Positions 52,639-63,425 of a stretch of DNA of 64,000 nt are shown here, piece after piece. A program made the position numbers and the translations under genes. The stretch comes from Macrosoma leucophasiata (taxonomy: Eukaryota > Arthropoda > Insecta > Lepidoptera > Hedylidae): assembly GCA_036365455.1 (NCBI GenBank), contig JAWQUS010000026.1, positions 13,038,001 to 13,102,000 on the forward strand. The letters run 5' to 3'. Position 1 is the stretch's first letter. Every line of letters begins with the position of its first letter. The notes below the pieces were generated by a model. It made no database searches. It was not told the DNA's origin and saw only the letters and a program-made list of their open reading frames with translations.

Positions 52639-52960
52639 TGCCTTGGTAGCCTAGTGGTAGCAGGCCACTACTACTACGCTGAGGTCCTGGGTTCGATTCC
52701 CGGGTAGGGGGTTATCAGAGATAATGGTGTAAAGTCCTTTATCTCTGGTTCTATTGGGATTTTTCCATTTTCTGGAAATTTCCCAGTACCTCGAAGTTTG
52801 GTAATGTGCCCGGAGATGTCAACAGGCTCGCCACCTGTTACATGGGCCAAAACGTAACCGGCGAATCGTGGGTGTTTGCATGTATGCTTGAATGCATGCA
52901 TTTACCTCTGCCTACCCCTTCGGGGATTACAGGCGTGAAGTTACGTTTACGTTTTTTTTT
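52639..52960 (+). mobile_element. SINE-B copy, full length
   Basis: Head TAGCCTAGTGGTAGCAGG and GGTTCGATTCCCGGG. Tail GGCGTGAAGTTACGTTTACG and a T-run. AAAGAAGAATT before and AAAGAAGAAATT after suggest the target duplication. Confidence 0.9.
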
Positions 52961-53097
52961 TAAAGAAGAAATTAAAAAATATACAAAAGACTTTTGTCCG
53001 TTAATCAACATTACATGTCGATTGCGAAGAAAATAGGGATTAATGAAAAAAAAATGCAAAAAATCCTATCAATGGGACTTTTTAATGAGGATTTGGG

Positions 53098-53212
53098 GAT
53101 AAGCCCCATCTAAAGGGAACACGATAGTATTCACACTACTACTTGTCTACTTGACGGCAGATAGATATAAAAAGTTGTACGAGTACCTATTGGAACTCTT
53201 TATCCAGTTTAA
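53098..53212 (-). mobile_element. SINE-A 5' fragment, strongly diverged
   Basis: CCATCTAAAGGGAACACGATAG and GGAACTCTTTATCCAG. Barely recognisable. Confidence 0.45.
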
Positions 53213-53224
53213 CGCAATTTGAAC

Positions 53225-53465
53225 TATATTATCTGGTCCCAGATGAAAATCAGCGTCAAGTCGATTGATGTTATCGACTCGACATGAAACTGATCTGGGC
53301 TCCCATTTGGACCAGCCGTGAGACTTAATCTCTTTTTTTTTTCTTTTTTAATTGTTATTGTTTTTGCTTTTTGTTTAATTGTACCTGTCTACCAATCGTC
53401 TGGCAATTTGTATCGTCATGTCTCTGTGCTGTCCAAATAAATGTTTTCTTTTCTTTTTCTTTCTT
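53225..53465 (+). mobile_element. LINE 3' end-like fragment
   Basis: GATCTGGGCTCCCATTTGG, TTGTATCGTCATGTCTCTG and GTCCAAATAAATG resemble a LINE 3' UTR. Family not assigned. Confidence 0.4.
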
Positions 53466-53490
53466 TATCTGAATCATACATGTATGCACT

Positions 53491-53670
53491 ACTAGCTGTT
53501 ACCCACGGCTTCGCCCGCGTGGATGTCGTTTAAAAAGTTCTTTCTAAAATTCAACTCTTACTCTGTACCAAATTTTATTAAAATCGTTTCAGTCGTTTGG
53601 ACGTGAAAAGGTAACTGAAATACAGACAGACGGACAGAGTTACTTTCACATTTATAATATTAAGTAGGGA
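53491..53670 (+). mobile_element. ACTAGCTG-family LINE-tail-like repeat
   Basis: ACTAGCTGTTACCCACGGC to ATATTAAGTAGGGA. Close relative of 30392-30593. Confidence 0.7.
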
Positions 53671-53785
53671 TTAATAACAAATGACTTATCTCATCATTAT
53701 CAAAATCCATTATTTTCCATAACTTTGCGTAATATGAATGTCCCATTCGTCCTCTGTTTATAATTGAGGTCGCAATTAATTATGT

Positions 53786-54031
53786 CATGTATTGACTTGT
53801 TAATTACCTTGTAACATTCTATTCATGGCTTATTATATTATATTAAGATGCTTACTGCCATGTTACTATAACTGTATGATAATTCCTCATCCTGTTAGGA
53901 CAACGTGCGTATTTTGTCTGTATACGAACACAGCTGTTCGAAATATTCCATAGCATACTGATTACTGTTGTCTATTGCAATCGCTATTGACTTCGGAATA
54001 GTTAACTATCCACTATTAGTATTTAGTACTT
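53786..54031. repeat. duplicated segment, copy 1
   Basis: Shared with 54808-55033: CATGTnTTGACTTGTTAATTACC, GTATGATAATTCCTCATCC, CAACGTGCGTATTTTGT, CGCTATTGACTTCGGAATAG. A third short piece (CGCTATTGACTTCGGAATAA) is at 55210. Confidence 0.85.
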
Positions 54032-54386
54032 AATGCGAGGTTCAATTAGGTGTGACTCAAAATCAGCATTGCGTAAGTTAAAATGTCCCGTCGCAAAATT
54101 TTCGGGTACCGTAAAAAGTATCACAAAAGCAAAATTTAAGCTGTGTCAAGAACTTAGTTCATGCTTGATTCATGGAAGCGGGCTCCACCAATCGTGTCAT
54201 CATATCATGGAGCGTGACAACTCCGACGTCTATAAGTGCGACGACGACAACAAAGGTGCCTTCAATGGCCTCAATCATTCAATCGTTCATCAATCTTTAA
54301 TCTACATTCGCTTAATTTACTTACATTCATACCACGCCATTCAAAACATCTTGTAACTTACCAATGCAATATATCATTATACTATA

Positions 54387-54519
54387 AATTGGACCTACTT
54401 TTGCAACAAGGAACCATCCACAAACATGCCAATTTTGAGTTGAGACCTTAACTCTAATCCTATACCTACATAACTCGATTATGACACGTTGGTGCCTTGT
54501 TGCATAAGTAGGCCCAATT
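54387..54519. mobile_element. small inverted-repeat element (MITE-like)
   Basis: About 30-bp terminal inverted repeats with few mismatches: left AATTGGACCTACTTTTGCAA, right (reverse) AATTGGGCCTACTTATGCAA. 133 bp in total, no coding. Confidence 0.7.
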
Positions 54520-54647
54520 ACCTTTTATAGAACCCATATACACTTCACTCTTACCACTATTTATAAAGCGCCCTATTTATTATTGCGTGCTTATTGCCCG
54601 ATGAAGTAGACTAGTGTCATATCGAGACGAGCTAGACAGAAGCAAAA

Positions 54648-54785
54648 CACATCTGCATTTTGACTTCCGATTTTTGTGTAGATGTCTATAGGTGGCACTA
54701 TTCCACTTACATACAGTTATACAGTTTCCAATCTTACCATTTATATACAGAACGCTTGCTTGCCTCCACAATGCCACAAAAAAGT
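54648..54785 (+). mobile_element. SINE-A 3' part, older and diverged
   Basis: CATCTGCATTTTGACTTCCG and GTGTAGATGTCTATAGG. The tail is decayed near 54780. Confidence 0.5.
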
Positions 54786-54807
54786 GTTTCGTGTTCGGTT
54801 TACACGA

Positions 54808-55033
54808 CATGTTTTGACTTGTTAATTACCCCATCACATATAATATTAAGATATTCACAGTATGTTACTATTGAATGTTTGTATGATAATTCCTCATCCG
54901 TTTAAGACAACGTGCGTATTTTGTTTGAATACGATCACAGCTGTACGAAATATTACATAGAATACTGATTATTGTTGTCTAGTGCAATCGCTATTGACTT
55001 CGGAATAGTGAACTACCTACTGTTAGTATTTAA
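54808..55033. repeat. duplicated segment, copy 2
   Basis: Second copy of 53786-54031, about 1.02 kb downstream in direct orientation, diverged by substitutions and small indels. Confidence 0.85.
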
Positions 55034-55277
55034 AAGGCTATTACACGACACGGTATTCAGGGTCCGGCAGAAAGGGTGGGCGAGGCCTCGCGCCGGGTTG
55101 CCGCTTATTACACTATCCGGTCGACAGGGCCTTAACTCACAGTACAAATATGAACAGTATGGAAACTACGTCCAAAACGTTGAAACGGCGCAATCACACA
55201 AATATGCGCATCGCTATTGACTTCGGAATAATTTTAATTAACAGTATTGAGTAGTTAATTAGAATGACATAATTATT

Positions 55278-55384
55278 TACTGGTGGTGGAGTTCCAGCTG
55301 ATAGCTTAATGTTGCAAGTATTATCGGAACACGATAGTGCTGAACACTACCATTTGGCGGCAGATAGGACTCCACCACCAGTAA
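55278..55384. mobile_element. SINE-A foldback remnant
   Basis: TTACTGGTGGTGGAGT at 55278 and its reverse complement ACTCCACCACCAGTAA at the right end. In between lies a minus-strand SINE-A middle part (GGAACACGATAGTGCTG). Confidence 0.78.
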
Positions 55385-55438
55385 ACTACAGGCTACAACT
55401 ATAACTGTTTGATTGCAACACAAAAATACAATAAATAA

Positions 55439-55716
55439 CTGTACGCAAAAAGATACCTACCTATATTATTATTGCACATCAATCACAGGCGAGAAACTCC
55501 GGATAATTTCGGCTCTGTAGAGTTGTAGAGCGTTATCTCTTTCGCACACAACCTAAATGATGTTTGTCGACCACTTTGTAAAGTTTTGACCAATACCGGA
55601 CTGTCAGTAGACCTACGTAGATTGGTAGTGTGCAGCAGAGAAAACGCTCTACGAAGGCGAAACTAGCCGATTCTTTCTGTAGGCTCGATGTGCAATATTA
55701 ATTATTGAGTACTGTA
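55439..55716. mobile_element. ATTGCACATCGAGCC foldback (MITE-like) element
   Basis: Inverted arms of about 90 bp. Left TTATTGCACATCAATCAC...GAGCGTTATCTCTTTCGCAC, right in reverse TAATATTGCACATCGAGCC...GAGCGTTTTCTCTGCTGCAC, with TACAGTACTCAAT at the right end. Same family as 45.72 kb. Confidence 0.72.
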
Positions 55717-55934
55717 ATTGAAATATTGACTGTAGTTGCATAATATCGTCGTAAACTCAATAGTAGTAAAATGGATTCTAAAAAAAATACCTTTTTTTTT
55801 TAATAGAAAAATTTTTGTTTAAAGTTCATAAACAATTCGATTATAAAACGAAATAATTAAATATGAATAAATTACATTTAGAATACAAAAGAAAAAAAAA
55901 ACAATTTTTTTAACATAAAGTACATCTACAAAAA

Positions 55935-56425
55935 AAGACGTGGCACTCGGGGACTGCCGCGGTAAAGCTATTGCATAGCATTTTGTATCAACTTATGCAA
56001 TTATTATTATTTATTTATTTTATTTATGCAGTATTTCTTTTTATATTAATTCAAGTCACACTTTTTGAGCGTGGTGACCGATAAGAAAACATTTTTTTTC
56101 TTTTATTCAATAAATAAAAAGTTAATATTGTTTGAAATATTTTTATTATTTTACAATACATATAAACAGCTGCTTATGTATTCGTCCGATTTCGGAGCGG
56201 CTCGTCTCGATTCGTGCGAGCTTTGTAGAGTCGTACAATACGTCTAGTTGCACGCACACAAACACCGTGTCGAAGACTGCCGAAAAGAAACGACGTTAGA
56301 CAATGCTCGGCCTTCAAGCCACACCTCCGTGCCCGTCGGAGTGGGGAGCGTGAGGTTTTTTCGTTACGGAATTTCTTGATTCGGTCCCCGCGCTCAAGGC
56401 CCTCGATAGAAGCTATGCAATAGCT
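55935..56425. repeat. unclassified repeat bounded by GCTATTGCATAGC
   Basis: GTGGCACTCGGGGACTGCCG and GCTATTGCATAGC (55967-55979) on the left. GTTACGGAATTTCTTGATTC, CTCAAGGCCCTCGATAG and the reverse word GCTATGCAATAGC (56412-56424) on the right. I recall this pair from lepidopteran repeats. No protein. Confidence 0.5.
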
Positions 56426-56429
56426 TAAA

Positions 56430-56905
56430 AAAAAATCTAGTCAAACAAACCCCTGGATGTTCCCGGTGCAAACTAGCCCAAAATACTGGCAGCGTTGCCC
56501 GTTGAATTGCAATGGCCAGCCTCTGCACCAAGAACGTCGTTTAATTTATATTTTCCGTATCGCATTGAACGTCAAAAGAAATAAAAAAATACCGACTGAA
56601 CAAAAAAAAGTTATTAAAATAAATAAAACTAACAATCGGAACAAAGCATTCATAAACAGGCGGGAAGCTGACAAAAAACAAAGCCGGTCACCCCAGTGAC
56701 TTTGTTTGACCGTTGTTGTTATGTTAACCGAGAGCTAGTAGCTAGGTATATACTTACACAGACGTGTTATACATATGTAGGGTCACCATGTAAATATAAT
56801 ATGTAGAAAATTTACTAAATATTATATTATCTAATGCCAGTAATTATAGGTATAATTCCGCATAAATTTTTGTAAATACCAAAAATGTTTGTAATATTGT
56901 ACTTA
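56430..56905. other. no feature recognised
   Basis: Short open frames only, no domain. Confidence 0.35.
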
Positions 56906-56911
56906 TTCATA

Positions 56912-57170
56912 ACTAGCTGACCCCATGAACTTCGTATTGCCTCAGAATGAAATAATGTGTCGAAGGTTTGATAGATACGGACTATTTGTATGGGAAAATG
57001 AAATTGTGGTTTTTATTATTTCCCTTCAATTTATTCATATTTTCTTACCTTTTAAACTTTCCTTGGACTTCCAAAAATCATTCAAAACCAAAATAAGCCA
57101 TATCAGTCCAGCCGTTCCTGAGTATTAGCGAGACTAACGAACAGCAATTGATTTTTATATATATAGATAA
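56912..57170 (+). mobile_element. ACTAGCTG-family LINE-tail-like repeat
   Basis: ACTAGCTGACCCCATGAAC to TTTTTATATATATAGAT. Reverse-complement sister of 2389-2643. Confidence 0.7.
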
Positions 57171-57242
57171 CCTGTGACTGAACTTAAAAATAAAGAATAT
57201 CTTGTTATGTAAATAAAAGTACAACAAAGTAAAAGTGCAGAT

Positions 57243-57698
57243 TAAAGGAGATGTTGCGAGCTCGGCCCTGGTTCGTACATGTCCTCAAAAAATGGGTAAA
57301 TTATAAAAGAAGCCGAAAGAAATACAATTAATTTAATCAAGAACATATTTTAGAGTTACCACCACATTTCATTCAAACGATTTTATCATTTTCAACCATG
57401 TTCAACTCGGCGGCGATACAGCCAACGCTTGGTATCAATCGATTTCGATAGTATTTATAAAATATTTTTTTTTCTCCAAGTACTAGATAATCAAAAAACA
57501 AATTAAAAAATTAAAATGTCAAAATTACATAGTCCGCCATATTCGCCATGTTGGTTTTAAGTTGCAATTCTAACTGCAAACAAAGCTAAATAAGTGAAAA
57601 TATGCAGTAAAAACGTTTTTATATTGATTTTGCCTGTTTAATGATATTGTGTACAATACATGGCCGGAGGTCCATACATTTTTTCAACATCTCCTTTA
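57243..57698 (-). mobile_element. AAGGAGATGTTG element with TA target duplication
   Basis: Inverted ends AAGGAGATGTTGC (57245) and CAACATCTCCTT (57696), with TA on both sides. The interior is the reverse complement of 33941-34555 (CGCCATGTTGGTTTTAAG) and is shorter. TA flanks suggest Tc1/mariner-type mobilisation. Confidence 0.8.
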
Positions 57699-57769
57699 TA
57701 AATACATTATGAACCCGTTGTTTCAATCATGCTACAGCGATGTGTCGGTCGGGTTAGGTATTATTTATG

Positions 57770-58071
57770 TTTTTTTTTTTTTTTTTTTTTTTATGTAATG
57801 GAAGTGGTAAACAAGCATGCAGTTCACATTGATGTTAAGTGATGACTGCAGCCTATAGACACCCACACAAAGACCAAGGTCAAAATGCAGATGCGTTACC
57901 ACTCCTGAGGCCTAAGGTCTTATGCCTCTGTGCCGGAAATTACAGGGCCCTACATTACCACCTGACCGGAACACGATAGTGTTGAACACTACCATTTAGC
58001 GGCAAGTATATTAGGTAATGCGGTGGTGCCTACGCCCGCGAGCTCCGTCACTGGAGCTCTACCACCAGTAA
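57770..58071 (-). mobile_element. SINE-A copy, full length
   Basis: Long T-run (about 57770-57792) to 5' end CTCTACCACCAGTA. The long tail and near-consensus body suggest a recent insertion. Confidence 0.92.
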
Positions 58072-58102
58072 AAATGTATGTTTCTTCACATTATTCACGT
58101 TG

Positions 58103-58395
58103 CGGTAGAGCTCCAGTGACAGAGCTCGCGGGCGTAGGCACCAACGCATTACCTAATATAGATACTTGCTGCTAAATGGTAGTATTCAGCACAATCGTGT
58201 TACGGTCAGGTGGTAATGTACGGCCCTGTAATTTCCGACACAGAGGCATAACACCTTAGGCATCAGGAGTGGTAACGCATCTGCATTTTTACCTTGGTCT
58301 TAGTGTGGGTGTCTATAGGCTGCAGTCATTACTTAACATAAACGTGAACTGTAGAAAAGTACGGTGTAGGAAAGGAGACGGTGGCACCATATCGG
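58103..58395 (+). mobile_element. SINE-A copy fused to a LINE fragment
   Basis: 58103-58352 is plus-strand SINE-A, lacking the last 50 bp. At 58356 it switches to sequence matching the LINE at about 6738-6775 (GTACGGTGTAGGAAAGGAG). Confidence 0.75.
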
Positions 58396-58561
58396 ACACT
58401 TGTCCGGGGAAATTCGGACGATTGGTTACCCTACTGGATGAGTTATATGTCTCAAGGTCAGGGAACTGACCGAGCACGTGTAATGAACACTATACCTAAA
58501 TACCTAAGATCTATTTTGGGAATCATATTTCGCAATTGTTACGCGACAATTACCCTTACAA

Positions 58562-58637
58562 TTGACTGTGGTAGAGTTCGTGCGCATAGGCACTACCGTA
58601 TTACATAGTCTACTCGCCGCTAAATGGTAGTATCTGA
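58562..58637 (+). mobile_element. SINE-A 5' fragment
   Basis: GTGGTAGAGTTCGTGCGCATAGG and CTCGCCGCTAAATGGTAG. Confidence 0.6.
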
Positions 58638-58655
58638 AGTCAGATATTAAGATAA

Positions 58656-58792
58656 AAATGACTTCAGGCGGGACTTGAACCCGCGACCATGCGCGACCGA
58701 GGGGTCTCTAGTTCAGTGGTCTTCGGTAGGATAGTTGGAAGAGCGGCTGGACTAGAGATCCCAATGGTCGGGGGTTCAAGTCCCGTCGGATG
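58656..58792. mobile_element. two SINE-D tRNA-like heads in inverted orientation
   Basis: 58656-58712 (minus) contains box B GGGTTCAAGTCCCGCC. 58728-58792 (plus) contains AGTTGGAAGAGCGGCTGG and GGGGGTTCAAGTCCCG. They face away from the centre, forming an imperfect inverted repeat. They are not standard tRNA genes. Confidence 0.55.
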
Positions 58793-58836
58793 TCAAATTT
58801 TTGTTTATAAATATATATTTGTATACAATAAATTCT

Positions 58837-59278
58837 TACTGATGGTAGAGCTCCAGTGACGGAGCTCGAGGGCGTAGGCACCACATTACCTAATCTATCT
58901 GCCGCCAAATGGTAGTGTTGAGCACTTTCGTGTTCCGGTTAGATGGTAATGTATAGCCGTAATAAACATCACAGAGGAAAAAGATCTTAGTTCTCAGGGG
59001 TGGCAACGCATCTGCATTTTGACCTCTGGTTATCGTGTAGATGTCTATAGGCTGCAGTCATCACTTAACATCCATGTGAAATGCATGTTTGTTTTTTTTA
59101 ATTGGTGGAAATGGTTAACAAGCATGTAGTTCACATTGATGTTAAGTGATGACTGCAGCCTATAGACACCCACACAAGATAAAGACCAAGGTTAAAATGC
59201 AGATGCGTTACCACTCCTGAGGCCTAAGGTGTTATGCCTCTGTGCCGGAAAATGTTTGCCACCACCATCACATTAAAA
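58837..59278 (+). mobile_element. older SINE-A copy, split by a younger SINE-A
   Basis: 58837-59092 and 59251-59278 together make one plus-strand SINE-A. The word ATGTTTG on both sides of the inserted copy is a 7-bp target duplication. Confidence 0.82.
59093..59250 (-). mobile_element. SINE-A, 5' truncated, nested in SINE-A
   Basis: T-run, then tail and middle up to CTCTGTGCCGGAAA. Young-subfamily words (CCACTCCTGAGGCC). Confidence 0.85.
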
Positions 59279-59570
59279 CAAAATGCAAACGTTACATAAT
59301 ATGCCAACAATTTGCAAGCTTCGCTTCGGTCCATTGAATGCCCGTGGGCGATGTTAAATATCGTTGGCGTTATCTTATTTTAACAATTGACATAACAATG
59401 GAAGAAAATTGGTATAATGACCCTCATTGAATATTTGCAATACAAAATCAAAGACTATCGATTTGGTCTTGATAGTTTCAATTGTTGCAAACTATTTCCG
59501 GATTTTAGTTTTAAATGCTTGGTAAGGGAATTACGGCAAAAGTGATTACAAAGGTAGGTATGTAAGGTAT

Positions 59571-59862
59571 ATAATGGCAACCCTTCATACGTCCCACTGC
59601 TGGGCACGAGTCTCTCCCCTTCTTGGGAGGAGGCCTGGAGCTTACTCCACCACGCTGCTCCAATGCGGGTTGCAGATGCGTTACCACTTCCGAGGCCTAA
59701 GGTGTTATGCCTCTGTGCCGTAAATTACAGGGCCGTACATTACCACCTGACCGAAACACGATAGTGGTGAACACTACCATTTAGCGTCCAGTATATTGGG
59801 TAATCCGGTGGTGCCGGCGTGCCTACGCCCGCGAGCTTTGTCACATGAGCTCTACCACCAGA
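59571..59862 (-). mobile_element. chimera of SINE-5S tail and SINE-A body
   Basis: 59571-59669 is the 3' 100 bp of SINE-5S on the minus strand. From 59671 to 59862 it continues as minus-strand SINE-A from GCAGATGCGTTACCAC to the 5' end. There is no SINE-A tail between them. Confidence 0.82.
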
Positions 59863-60005
59863 AATAATTAAGCAGCGACTGCGAAATGCGTTGCACCGTA
59901 AGGTTGCGTGTTATGTCACAGTTTAAGTTATCAGTGTTGACGGATTCATTCATTATCTGAAAGAAAATTTAACTTCATTTTAACATCAATTAGTGCAAAA
60001 AGATA

Positions 60006-60450
60006 TAATAATAATAATGGCAACCCATTATACGGGCACGAGTCTCTCCCCTTCTTGGGAGGCGGCCTGGAGCTTACTCCACCACGCTGCTCCAATGCGG
60101 GCAATAACTTATTCCAATGCGGGCAATAACTTATTGCCCGCATTGGAGCAGCGTGGTGGAGTAAGACAGCAGTCGTTAAACTTTGTCGGAGGCCTTATGG
60201 GCGGTTTGAAAACATCCGACAGCGGGTTGGCCACTAACCCTTATTGGCAATAAGGCCTCCGACAAAGTTTAACGACTGCTATCTATCGATAGCAACCGGG
60301 ACCGACGGCTTAACGGGCCCTCCGAAGCACGGAAACGCGCATTTTAATTTGCCACTAGCGGTCACCCATCACACACCCGACCGCGCTCGTATTGCTTAAC
60401 CGAGTAGATCGCTTACAATCTACACCAGCCGCGGGGCCCTGCGCGCTTCT
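60006..60450 (-). mobile_element. SINE-5S copy with internal inverted segment
   Basis: The ends are minus-strand SINE-5S: tail at 60006, head with the 5S-like block and GCGCGCTTC at 60450. The middle, about 60131-60249, is in plus orientation. This creates two perfect inverted pairs: 60073-60107 with 60131-60165 (35 bp) and 60168-60198 with 60250-60280 (31 bp). Confidence 0.88.
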
Positions 60451-60745
60451 AGGCCAAGTATGGATAGCAGTTAAGGTTATGGATTCATTTAATAATTTGC
60501 AAATGGTGCAACTCATTTTTTTTCCTTAACCTGAACTTTAACAAATTTGTCAAAGATGATTCAACCCATCCTAAAGGAATCCTTTGTTTATGAGGTCTTC
60601 CTGTTAGAATAACTTTTAGTGTTCTCAGAAACAAAGTCAGACACCGTCATAATAAAGACGTGTAGTACGAGATCCGGCTGCAAAATCAATACGTTCATCG
60701 TATAGTTACTCAAAATATTTATTCATGAAAATTTGGTCCAAAGCA

Positions 60746-60885
60746 TTTTTTTTTTAATTAATGATGTTGTCAAATTTTCATATCACATGAATGGTTAGTG
60801 ATGACATCAGCATTAAGACATTTTCTCAAACGCTGGAAGTGTAAATGCAATTTCGTTGCCACCCCTGAGCTCTAATTTTTTCTCT
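60746..60885 (-). mobile_element. SINE-A 3' part, decayed
   Basis: T-run, then TTAGTGATGACATCAGC and GCAATTTCGTTGCCACC. Confidence 0.5.
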
Positions 60886-60889
60886 CTCT

Positions 60890-61830
60890 ATTTTATCTTT
60901 ATTTCTATATCTTCGTCTCTATTTTAGTTATCTTAACTAACAATCTATTTTATTTCCTCTTCAGACCGGCTTCTTACTAAGAACTTAAAAAAATATTTGA
61001 ATTCGGTTATTTATATTCCGTAAAGTATATAAAAGTTTTCTTTTAGATATAACTACCAAAAAAAGTCGTAAGCATTTTTTTAATTTGCTTGTGTAGTACA
61101 CTATCTTAATTTATTTCAGGGAAATATATGTCAAAGCACTTGGCAGTTAAGTGCGCAAATGGAACCTCTAGATGGGGAGTAAATTCTCCAAATACTGACT
61201 TTTACTAAATTCTACTAATCTCTTAACGGTGCCGGTAATCAAAATTTGAAAATAAGTTAATGTGAAGAATTTTAGCTTCCATTATTTTAATATCTATCTC
61301 CCAATAATTCCTTAACTGTATTTATTAGAAAATATGCATGGAAATATTTTTGATAAGCTACGAACCGGACGTAGTGATTTTACAGCCGGCTCTCAGACTA
61401 GAACAGGAAAACATCATTTAACCTCGGATAACCCTTGAAAGTCTGACTTCAATTGACAGCAAACAGACATATTTGGGTAATAGGCGCTAGTATAATTAGG
61501 TATTTGTCACCCAGTTGCTGGTAGGATTTTGTGGTACATAAATATAACTTCACGCTTCTAGGGGATATAGGGTGAAGTTACGTTTTTTAGACAAATGTCC
61601 GTCTAATAAATACCTATTTGAAAATTTACGAAAAGTATGTACAAGTGATTAAAATAAAAATATATTAAATTAAACTAAACGTACCACCAGTTTACAAACC
61701 CAAAAAATCACGGAACTTGTTGTTATGTGCATGAGGCCGGCTCCAGACATAATAAAGTCTATCCGAAAAAAAAAGATGTGAGATTGATACTGACAGCTAT
61801 TAGCCGTGTAAAAAGTCAGGTGAGCTTGTT
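60890..61830. other. AT-rich stretch, little recognised
   Basis: Only a short SINE-B-like tail with an inverted word (about 61546-61587, TAACTTCAC/GTGAAGTTACG). No gene. Confidence 0.4.
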
Positions 61831-61835
61831 ACGAA

Positions 61836-62356
61836 AAGGAGATGTTGCAAGAATGTATGCCATGCCACATATGCCACTGTACACAATATCAAACGTTTTT
61901 TTTACTGCATATTTTCACTTATTTAGCTTTGTTTGCAGTTACAAAACATTATGTGCAGTAAGAATTGCAACTCAAAAACAAACATGGCGAATATGGCGGG
62001 CGATGTTCATTTGACAAATTCCACAAATAATCGATACTAATCGATTTCCAATTTAAAGAAATTCATCGGAACTTCTTTAAATTCATCGATTTTTTTGTTT
62101 ATATGTGATGCACTAGATGCAGATAGCATTAGTTTTGTTTTATCTACAATAGTTTTATCTACAATAGTACTATCCCAAGCGTCGGCTGTATCGCCGCCAT
62201 GTTGAACATGGTTGAAAATGATAAAATCGTTTGAATTAAATGTAGTAGTAACTAAAATATATTCTTGAATAAATTAATTGATTTTTTTCGGATTCTTATT
62301 TAATTTACCCATTTTTTGAGTGTACGAACCAGAGCCGAAATCACAACATCTCTTTT
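61836..62356 (+). mobile_element. AAGGAGATGTTG element, third copy
   Basis: AAAGGAGATGTTGC at the left, CACAACATCTCTTTT at the right. Interior words GGCGAATATGGCGGGCGATG and GCCATGTTGAACATGG as in the 33.9 kb copy. Confidence 0.78.
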
Positions 62357-62696
62357 CCAAAACAAAGTACGTGTCACGTGGCACATGGCCACCACGATAC
62401 GGCGACGTGGCAATCCAATTATTTCGATTAAATTAACGTGGACAATATATCACTCTTTACATACATGCTATTTTTTTTTATATAATAATAAATCGACATA
62501 TATTGTGACCCTTTCAAACTCAAACGTTCATAAAGTTCATAAAGATTAAAGCTTTATGTCATCAGGCATATCTTTAAAATTCATAACAATAGCCATAAAC
62601 CGCGATATTGCTTTGTGTCACGAAATGCTTTTGAATTGTACAATGGACTAGAAAAGTTTAATAAAATTAAGAAATATTGTTTATGTTACCTCACTG

Positions 62697-62742
62697 CTGT
62701 ATTTTCCTGAAGAGGTGCCTACCAGTTCAGGAAAATACAGGC
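62697..62742. repeat. perfect hairpin, 14-bp arms
   Basis: CTGTATTTTCCTGA and TCAGGAAAATACAG around a 16-bp spacer, just upstream of a SINE-B remnant. Confidence 0.7.
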
Positions 62743-62799
62743 GTAAAGAGGTAGATGTATTGTACATATCTATATGTACAGAACCCGTCAAGAATTATC

Positions 62800-62925
62800 T
62801 GGAAGTTCCCCAGTACCTCGGGGTTTGGTAATATGCCCGGAGATGTCAACAGGCCACCTGTTACATGGGCCAGCGAATCGTGGGTGTTGTTAGCATGTAT
62901 GCTTCAATGGATGCATTTTACGTTT
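62800..62925 (+). mobile_element. SINE-B 3' half, degenerate
   Basis: GGAAGTTCCCCAGTACCTCG, GTTTGGTAATATGCCCGGAG and CGAATCGTGGGTGTTG. The end is decayed. Confidence 0.7.
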
Positions 62926-62967
62926 ATTTTTAAGTTACTTCCGTTACGAGTTACTTTTTATTTATTT

Positions 62968-63196
62968 ATTTTTTTTTTTTTTTATGTAATGGAAGTGGTA
63001 AACAAGCATGCAGTTCACATTGATGTTAAGTGATGACTGCAGCCTATAGACACCCACACAAAGACCAAGGTCAAAATGCAGATGCGTTACCACTCCTGAG
63101 GCCTAAGGTCTTATGCCTCTGTGCCGGAAATTACAGGGCCGTACATTACCACCTGACCGGAACACGATAGTGTTGAACACTACCATTTAGCGGCAA
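62968..63196 (-). mobile_element. SINE-A copy, 5' truncated
   Basis: T-run to ACTACCATTTAGCGGCAA. Nearly identical to 57770-58000, including the variant GTGGTAAACAAG and AAGGTCTTATG. Confidence 0.9.
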
Positions 63197-63425
63197 AAAT
63201 TTGGACTTATGGAATTACTTATGGAATTATCTGCTAAATAAATGATATCATCAAAACCCCGGCTAACATTTTTTGTAAGCTCTACTTTAGTATAATCTTA
63301 AATAATATATTAAATACTGAGCAATGTATTTGACGTAGTCACGATACTAACCGATGCCAAGTGAATGAAAAATGATGATATCAAAGTTATTGTATTGACA
63401 ATTCTACTGCATTACGGTTTGATAC

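Noticed and set aside
54033..54356. 107-codon plus-strand frame between duplicated segments
   Set aside because: No family resemblance. Its start lies at the edge of the duplicated block and it is not preserved in the second copy.
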